This document shows positions 59,263-64,000 of a DNA stretch of 64,000 bases, piece after piece; positions within the stretch are counted from its first letter, which is position 1; the number at the start of each line of letters is the position of its first letter. Under the pieces are notes generated by a model. The model saw only the letters and a program-made list of their open reading frames with translations. It searched no databases and was not told where the DNA came from. Source of the DNA: Neoaquamicrobium sediminum (GTDB lineage: Bacteria > Pseudomonadota > Alphaproteobacteria > Rhizobiales > Rhizobiaceae); contig NZ_JABETK010000001.1 in NCBI RefSeq assembly GCF_013240295.1, positions 1,674,001 through 1,738,000 on the forward strand, in the 5' to 3' direction. The translations under genes and the position numbers were made by a program.

Positions 59263-59892
59263 TCACTGGGCGCCAAGCAGGCGCTCCATGCGGCGGAAGC
59301 TTTCCGAGAGCACCGTCGCGTCCTTCAGCGCATGGGCGAGCATGATGCCGCCCTGCCATTCGACAAGGGCCGCGCGCGCCTGCGCCAATGCCAGAGATGG
59401 GCGCTGGCCGGTGCGGCCAAGCTCGCGCGCCATGAAGCCGATCAGCATGGTGAAGGATTCGGCCGCGCGGTCCGAGGCCACGGGCGCATCGCCGCGAAAG
59501 TCGCGCACGCACAGCGCGATCGGACAGCCATGGGCGACACGACTCGGTGCGCTTCGTGAAAGCCGCGCCACCAGTGCGCCCAACCGACGGCGCGGCTCGG
59601 TCTCATCCTCGGCGGTCGCCTGAAGCATTGCCTCGGTCTCCGCGCAGAACACGTCGGCGACAGCATGGGCGATGTCTGCCTTGCTGCGGAAGTAATAGAA
59701 GAGATTGCCGGGTGGGACATCGGCCGCGGTCGCGATGCCGGCAATGGTGCTGGCCGCATATCCCTCGCGCCAGAAGAGGCTTGCCGCCGCCGCCGCGATC
59801 GCCTCGCGGTTGGCGTCGCCCTTGCGCCGGCGCGCCCGTTCATGCCTGGCATTTCCAGCCGACCCAGCGGCTACGACGCCCCGCCTGCTCAC
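59263..59892 (-). CDS. TetR family transcriptional regulator
   Basis: A 209-residue regulator: HTH region [39 protein letters not shown], then a divergent ligand domain with [18 protein letters not shown]. The family GNLFYYFxSK pattern is complete. The ATG at 59892 overlaps the Trm112 stop (ATGA), supporting this long N-terminus, which is Arg-rich. Targets are unknown. Confidence 0.9.
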   Translation of the reverse strand: MSRRGVVAAGSAGNARHERARRRKGDANREAIAAAAASLFWREGYAASTIAGIATAADVPPGNLFYYFRSKADIAHAVADVFCAETEAMLQATAEDETEPRRRLGALVARLSRSAPSRVAHGCPIALCVRDFRGDAPVASDRAAESFTMLIGFMARELGRTGQRPSLALAQARAALVEWQGGIMLAHALKDATVLSESFRRMERLLGAQ

Positions 59893-60128
59893 CGGCCAGT
59901 TTCGTCGTTGCCGAGCTGACGCGCCTCCGATGGCAACATGATCGGCACGCCGTCGCGCACCGGATAGGCGAGCCTTGCTCCCGGCGAGATCAGCTCACCC
60001 TTCTCCGCATTCCATCGCAGCGGCGCCTTGGTTAGCGGGCAGGCGAGCATCTCGAGCAGCTTGGGGTCGACCGTGCGGGTCGCCATATCCCTGCCCATCG
60101 GCTTGCGCTGGTCCCCGGTTCCGCTCAT
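59889..60128 (-). CDS. Trm112 family protein
   Basis: A 79-residue protein: [43 protein letters not shown]. Family members are small zinc-ribbon-derived activators of methyltransferases in eukaryotes; bacterial copies (YcaR type) have mostly lost the cysteines, as here (one Cys). The ATG at 60128 overlaps the stop of the LON-domain gene; a second ATG 15 codons later is where many homologues begin. Confidence 0.88.
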   Translation of the reverse strand: MSGTGDQRKPMGRDMATRTVDPKLLEMLACPLTKAPLRWNAEKGELISPGARLAYPVRDGVPIMLPSEARQLGNDETGR

Positions 60129-60796
60129 TGCAGGCTCGATCCGAAATCCTCGTCGTCGCGCGCAAGCGCGATCTCGGTGATGGCGATCAGTGTTTCGGCG
60201 CGCGTCTTCAGGTCGGGCGCCTCCAGCAAGGCCTGCTTTTCGGCCGCGCCGTAGGGTGCCATCATCGACAGCGCATTGACCAGCATCGCGTTTTCCGCGC
60301 GGCTGACACTTTCCCAGTCAGCATCAAGATCGTTCGCCTTCAGATAGGCGCGAAACGCCTTGAGCAGGGCCGGCCGGTCGATCTCCGCCGCGCCGGCCTC
60401 CATGTTGAGATCGGCGATAAAGGACTTGATCCGGCATTGCCTGAACGGCGTCTTTGTGCCCACCTCGGAAACGACGCGGAAGCGGCATACGCCCTGAAGC
60501 GAAATCAGATAACGCCCGTCGCCGGTCTCGGCAAAGGACGTCAGGCGACCGAGGCATCCGACTTCGCACAGTTCGGGTTCGCCGTCGCCGCGCACCGCTC
60601 CGTCGAGCCGAGGCTGAACCATGCCGATCAGGCGCTGGTGCGACAACGCGTGATCGATCATCTCAAGATAGCGCGGCTCGAAGATGTTGAGCGGCATGCG
60701 GCCGCCGGGCAGCAGCAGCGCGGCTTCGAGCGGGAACACGGGGACCGTTTCGGGAAGATCCCTTGCCGTTCGGTATCGCGCGTTTCCGGCCTGCAC
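60125..60796 (-). CDS. LON N-terminal (substrate-binding) domain protein
   Basis: A 223-residue protein with only the Lon substrate-binding domain: [29 protein letters not shown] (about 18-46), [20 protein letters not shown] and [12 protein letters not shown]. No ATPase or protease domain follows. It is the first gene of the LON-Trm112-TetR chain, 54 bases after the ybbN stop. Role unknown, perhaps protein-quality control. Confidence 0.9.
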   Translation of the reverse strand: MQAGNARYRTARDLPETVPVFPLEAALLLPGGRMPLNIFEPRYLEMIDHALSHQRLIGMVQPRLDGAVRGDGEPELCEVGCLGRLTSFAETGDGRYLISLQGVCRFRVVSEVGTKTPFRQCRIKSFIADLNMEAGAAEIDRPALLKAFRAYLKANDLDADWESVSRAENAMLVNALSMMAPYGAAEKQALLEAPDLKTRAETLIAITEIALARDDEDFGSSLQ

Positions 60797-60850
60797 TTTA
60801 CGATTCTCCCTGCCTTGCCGCCCCGCACATGCGGCGCGGCCGGTCGCCGC

Positions 60851-61810
60851 TCAGGAAAACAGCAGCGATGAAAGCTTACGCCGCGCCGCAAGCGTCGCTT
60901 CGTCCGCCATGCCCCATGCCTCGAAGAACTTCAGCAATTGCAGGCGGGCGCCGTCGTCGTTCCAGCCGCGATCCGCCTTCATGATCGCCAGCAGCGCGTC
61001 GGCCGCCTCTTCGCGTCGATCATGCGCGTTGTGGATCAGCGCGAGGTCGAAGCGCGCCTGATGATCCTTCGGGTCGGCCGCCAGGCGCTGTTCCAGCGCC
61101 GCGGCGTCGCCAAGTGCGGCCACCTGCTCGGCGAGCGCCAGCTTTGCCCGCACGCCTGCAAGCTCCGGGGCGTCGGCCGCAGCTTCCGGTGCGCGGGCGA
61201 GAACCTCGCGGGCCATATCGGCGTCGCCACTGTCGAACAACATTTCCGCGAGACCGCCGATGGCGCCGAGGTTCTCGGGTTCCTGCTGGAGGATTGCCGC
61301 ATAAATCTGGGTTGCGCCCTGAGCGTCGCCTTCCGCGCGCAGCTCGGCCGCGGCAGCCAACGCGTCTGCGGTCGCCTGGCCGGCATCGGCGCCGGCGACC
61401 TTGTCGATGAACTCGTGAATCTTGCTTTCGGGAATCGCGCCCATGAAGCCGTCGACCGGCTGGCCGTCGCGGAACGCGATCACGGCGGGGATCGACTGGA
61501 TGCCGAGCTGTCCGGCGATCGACGGGTGTTCGTCGATGTTCATCTTGACGAGTTTGACGCGGCCGCCAGACTCGCGCACCGCTTTTTCGAGCGCAGGCGC
61601 AAGCTGCTTGCAGGGGCCGCACCAAGGTGCCCAGAAATCGACGAGCACGGGCTGCTGGCGCGACTCCTGGATCACATCGGCCGTGAACTGCGCCGTCGTG
61701 GTGTCCTTAACTTCGAAACCGGCCGCGCCCTGACTGTCGACGTTTTCCGCGCCGCCATTGCCGTACTGCACGGCGTAGCCGCCACCGAAGGGATTATCCT
61801 GAACGCTCAT
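60851..61810 (-). CDS. ybbN: Thioredoxin-fold co-chaperone YbbN (CnoX-like)
   Basis: A 319-residue protein: thioredoxin domain (about 35-140) with an intact redox motif WCGPC (63-67) and IPAVIAFRDGQPV, then TPR-like helices (AAAELRAEGDAQGATQIYAA; LAEQVAALGDAAALEQRLA) to the C-terminus. E. coli CnoX has SXXC and is not reducing; the intact CXXC here suggests real oxidoreductase activity combined with chaperone function. Upstream of the LON-domain gene on the same strand. Confidence 0.92.
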   Translation of the reverse strand: MSVQDNPFGGGYAVQYGNGGAENVDSQGAAGFEVKDTTTAQFTADVIQESRQQPVLVDFWAPWCGPCKQLAPALEKAVRESGGRVKLVKMNIDEHPSIAGQLGIQSIPAVIAFRDGQPVDGFMGAIPESKIHEFIDKVAGADAGQATADALAAAAELRAEGDAQGATQIYAAILQQEPENLGAIGGLAEMLFDSGDADMAREVLARAPEAAADAPELAGVRAKLALAEQVAALGDAAALEQRLAADPKDHQARFDLALIHNAHDRREEAADALLAIMKADRGWNDDGARLQLLKFFEAWGMADEATLAARRKLSSLLFS

Positions 61811-61897
61811 CGAAAATCCTTGCTTTGCCGCCTTTCCGTCAACGCTGTAAACCCAAGCTTGCCGCGGGTCGAGGGGCGATGACCTGAAATGTGGCGT

Positions 61898-62395
61898 CTA
61901 GGCCGACAGTTTCAAGACGAGTGGTTCGTGTCCGGTGGCCTTTATGAACCGCAGCAGATCGTCGCGCCCGATCGAGGTCGTGGCTTCGTTAGTGAGGGGA
62001 TGCGCGTTGATCGTGTCATGGCGCATCAGTGTTTCGTCGAGCACGATCGTCACTTGGTTTTCCGTATCGTTGACGATGCCGAAAGCCGTCACGGCACCGG
62101 GGGTCACACCGAGATAGTCGAGCAGCTTCTCCGGCTTTCCGAAGGATACGCGGCCCGATCCACCGATGACCTGGTGGATGGTTTTCAGATCGACTTCAGC
62201 ATCCTCCTCGACCGTGAGCAGAAAATACCGCTCCTTCTTGTCCCTGAGGAACAGGTTCTTCGTGTGGCCACCCGGTATCTCACCGCGCAGGGCCTGGGAA
62301 TCGGCTACGGTGAACAGAGGCGGGTGGGTTGCCGTCTTCACGGCGATGCCGAGTTCGGAGAGAAAGGCGAGCAGTTCGTCAGGGGTCTTGGGCAT
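61898..62395 (-). CDS. YbaK/ProX-type aminoacyl-tRNA deacylase domain protein
   Basis: A 165-residue free-standing editing domain: FTVADSQALRGEIPGGHTKN, LFLRDKKERYFLLTVEED, GSGRVSFGKPEKLLDYLGV, TPGAVTAFGIVND. This is the prolyl-tRNA editing family (ProXp-ala/PrdX), which removes misacylated Ala from tRNA-Pro; the exact substrate cannot be told by eye. The frame is open upstream to 62548, but the ATG at 62395 begins the domain. Confidence 0.9.
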   Translation of the reverse strand: MPKTPDELLAFLSELGIAVKTATHPPLFTVADSQALRGEIPGGHTKNLFLRDKKERYFLLTVEEDAEVDLKTIHQVIGGSGRVSFGKPEKLLDYLGVTPGAVTAFGIVNDTENQVTIVLDETLMRHDTINAHPLTNEATTSIGRDDLLRFIKATGHEPLVLKLSA

Positions 62396-62522
62396 GGTCG
62401 GTATAGGCCTGTAAAACGTAGCTTTCCTGCTTAACCGAGGGGGCGGGGAGCCGTCCAGCCCGTGGTTTTCCGTGCGTTTCGGCCGCACGAAAGGACGCCG
62501 CAGAAATTCGCACCTTTCCCTG

Positions 62523-62553
62523 TTGCAATCGCAAGCGAGTTCGGTCATATAAG
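62523..62553 (+). promoter_or_regulatory. Candidate promoter of tRNA-Gly
   Basis: TTGCAA (62523-62528) and TATAAG (62548-62553) are separated by 19 bases, slightly long, 26 bases before the tRNA. The -10 element and GC-rich discriminator are typical of stable-RNA promoters. Confidence 0.5.
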
Positions 62554-62579
62554 CGCGGCTTGCGGCGAGAGCCGCGTGA

Positions 62580-62654
62580 GCGGGTGTAGCTCAGGGGTAG
62601 AGCACAACCTTGCCAAGGTTGGGGTCGAGCGTTCGAATCGCTTCACCCGCTCCA
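62580..62654 (+). tRNA. tRNA-Gly (anticodon GCC)
   Basis: A complete 75-base cloverleaf: acceptor GCGGGTG with CACCCGC, D arm GCTC/GAGC with loop AGGGGTA, anticodon stem CAACC/GGTTG around TTGCCAA (anticodon GCC at 62612-62614), T arm GAGCG-TTCGAAT-CGCTT, and an encoded CCA at 62652-62654. It is followed by its own terminator. Confidence 0.97.
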
Positions 62655-62670
62655 AATCATCTAACATCGA

Positions 62671-62694
62671 AAAGCCGCGGTTCGCCGCGGCTTT
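62671..62694 (+). terminator. tRNA-Gly terminator
   Basis: AAAGCCGCGG-TTCG-CCGCGGCTTT is a perfect 10-bp stem with a UUCG tetraloop and T-rich end (TTTCGTGTTTT), 17 bases after the tRNA. Confidence 0.9.
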
Positions 62695-62858
62695 CGTGTT
62701 TTCCGGGCAGATGAAAGCTCAGGGCCGGTCCATTCGCTCCGGCCGCGGTATGCGCCGGTCACCTATTGCGACAATCGAGATTGGATCGCCGCGTGTTTCC
62801 GGCTTTACTGCGAGCCGGCGGAGGCCGTTGCCGTCGTTTGGCGAAGGTGTGGGTGAGG

Positions 62859-64000
62859 ATGACCGTTTCGAACCGGCTGGATCTTGGTGTTTTCGACTAC
62901 GTGATCGTGGGGGCGGGTTCGTCCGGGTGCGTACTTGCGAACCGGCTGAGCGCGGATCCCGGCAAGCGCGTGCTGCTGTTGGAGGCTGGCGGTTCCGACA
63001 ATTACCACTGGATCCATATTCCCGTCGGCTATCTCTACTGCATGGGCAACCCGCGCACCGACTGGGGCTATTCGACGGTCAAGGAGCCGGGACTGAACGG
63101 GCGTTCGCTTGCCTATCCGCGCGGCAAGGTGATGGGCGGATGCTCGTCGATCAACGGCATGATCTACATGCGCGGCCAGGCGGCCGACTACGACCACTGG
63201 CGCCAGCTCGGCAATCCCGGCTGGGGCTGGGACGACGTGCTGCCCTTGTTTCGCAAATCGGAGAACCACCACGCGTCGGGCGCGCCGTTTCACGGACAGG
63301 ACGGTGAGCTCAGGGTCGAGCGCCAGCGGCTTTCGTGGCCGATACTCGACGCCGTACGGGAGGCTGCCGAGGAGCTGGGCGTGCCGCAAGTAGACGACTT
63401 CAATGACGGCGACAATTTCGGCTCGTCCTATTTCGAGGTGAACCAGAAGGCGGGCCTCCGCTTCAACGCCGTACGCGCCTTCATCCGCCCGGTGCGGCAT
63501 CGCCGGAACCTGACAGTGATGTCGCATGCGCAGGCCGAGCGCATCGTCTTCGACGGGCTGCGCGCCAAGGGCGTCGATCTGAGGCTCGGCGGCAAGCCGG
63601 CGCGGGTGCATGCTTCGGGCGAAGTCATCCTTTCTGCAGGCGCGATCGGCACGCCCCAACTGCTCCAGCTTTCCGGGCTCGGCGCGGGGTCGCTGCTGCA
63701 GGGGCATGGCATTCCAGTCGTGCGTGACACGCCGGCTGTCGGGGAGAATTTGCAGGATCATCTTCAGATCCGCACTGCATTCAGGATAGCGGGGGCGCAG
63801 ACGCTCAACGAGCGGCAGTCGACGCTTGCAGGCAAGGCGCGAATCGCGCTGGAATATGCCTTCAGGCGTTCGGGGCCGATGTCCATGGCGCCGAGCCAGC
63901 TCGGCATCTTCATGAAATCGGACGCGATGTTCGACACGCCAAACATCGAGTTCCACGTGCAGCCTCTTTCGCTGGAGGCGTTCGGCCAGCCGCTCCACGA
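62859..64000 (+). CDS. GMC family oxidoreductase (choline dehydrogenase-like), 3' end beyond window
   Basis: Flavoprotein alcohol dehydrogenase/oxidase; about 380 residues are visible. The FAD motif is DYVIVGAGSSGCVLANRLS, the GMC signature 1 is YPRGKVMGGCSSINGMIYMRG, and signature 2 is in SAGAIGTPQLLQLSGLG; GENLQDHLQIR follows. The catalytic C-terminal His/Asn lie past the right edge. Substrate is unknown: choline, glycolic or aromatic alcohols are all possible. The ATG at 62859 gives a normal N-terminus. Confidence 0.93.
   Translation, partial: MTVSNRLDLGVFDYVIVGAGSSGCVLANRLSADPGKRVLLLEAGGSDNYHWIHIPVGYLYCMGNPRTDWGYSTVKEPGLNGRSLAYPRGKVMGGCSSINGMIYMRGQAADYDHWRQLGNPGWGWDDVLPLFRKSENHHASGAPFHGQDGELRVERQRLSWPILDAVREAAEELGVPQVDDFNDGDNFGSSYFEVNQKAGLRFNAVRAFIRPVRHRRNLTVMSHAQAERIVFDGLRAKGVDLRLGGKPARVHASGEVILSAGAIGTPQLLQLSGLGAGSLLQGHGIPVVRDTPAVGENLQDHLQIRTAFRIAGAQTLNERQSTLAGKARIALEYAFRRSGPMSMAPSQLGIFMKSDAMFDTPNIEFHVQPLSLEAFGQPLH

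Noticed and set aside
62580..62700. tRNA-linked integration site
   Set aside because: No direct repeat of the tRNA 3' end and no integrase are seen in the available flank.

Overview
The window is GC-rich chromosomal DNA from an alphaproteobacterium of the order Hyphomicrobiales (Rhizobiales), most like the Phyllobacteriaceae/Mesorhizobium-Brucella neighbourhood. The reasons are the mdh-sucC-sucD-sucA-sucB order, a lipoprotein very like Brucella Omp19, an L19 with an Ala/Glu-rich tail, an imuA-imuB-dnaE2 cassette behind a GAAC-N7-GAAC LexA box, and an oxidoreductase of the Brucella DRL type. These placements are recognised from memory, not from a search. I see no phage, insertion sequence, CRISPR array or plasmid genes; the content is core plus ordinary accessory genes.

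Layout. 1-6.8 kb: the TCA operon mdh-sucCDAB on the minus strand, sucB cut by the left edge. 7.1-10.9 kb: a CutA/YqfO-like protein, zapE, an Omp19-like lipoprotein, an MBL-fold hydrolase and a DUF1328 peptide. 10.9-16.6 kb: dapF-mtaB-ftsY-yciB, a tightly packed plus-strand run, then a broken flavoprotein gene and an MliC-like lipoprotein. 16.8-20.2 kb: sdhCDAB. 20.2-27 kb: DUF2332, GNAT, a small secreted protein, a membrane protein paired with a membrane-anchored ClpP-like protease, and two tandem diguanylate cyclases. 27.1-33 kb: leuC, MgtC-like, a methyltransferase, a two-component amino-acid ABC unit, and a DAACS symporter. 33.2-36.7 kb: rplS, DUF4260, trmD, rimM, and xerC divergently. 36.7-45 kb: TraB/GumN, asd, leuB, a DRL-like oxidoreductase with RidA, leuD. 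45-52.8 kb: an ArsR-led cassette, an aminotransferase, an FAD oxidoreductase, a CitE-like lyase with DUF1737, a VIT1-type transporter and a zincin. 53-58.8 kb: the SOS mutasome imuA-imuB-dnaE2. 59.2-64 kb: TetR, Trm112, LON-domain protein, YbbN, an aminoacyl-tRNA deacylase, tRNA-Gly and a GMC oxidoreductase cut by the right edge.

Functional links: 2-oxoglutarate dehydrogenase, succinyl-CoA synthetase, succinate dehydrogenase and malate dehydrogenase together cover half of the TCA cycle. leuB, leuC and leuD are all here but scattered. dapF and asd belong to the lysine/diaminopimelate route.

Two points need care. First, at least ten reading-frame breaks of 1, 2 or 4 bases occur in the 64 kb, several in genes a free-living aerobe should need intact (sdhA, rimM, trmD); indel errors in the sequence are the simplest explanation for most of them, so these genes are reported with their repaired extents. 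Second, ftsY carries a perfect 33-copy hexanucleotide repeat coding (Pro-Glu)33, the most striking sequence feature of the window. I did not find a convincing undescribed multi-gene system; the membrane protein/ClpP-like pair at 22.4-24.6 kb is the best candidate for one.
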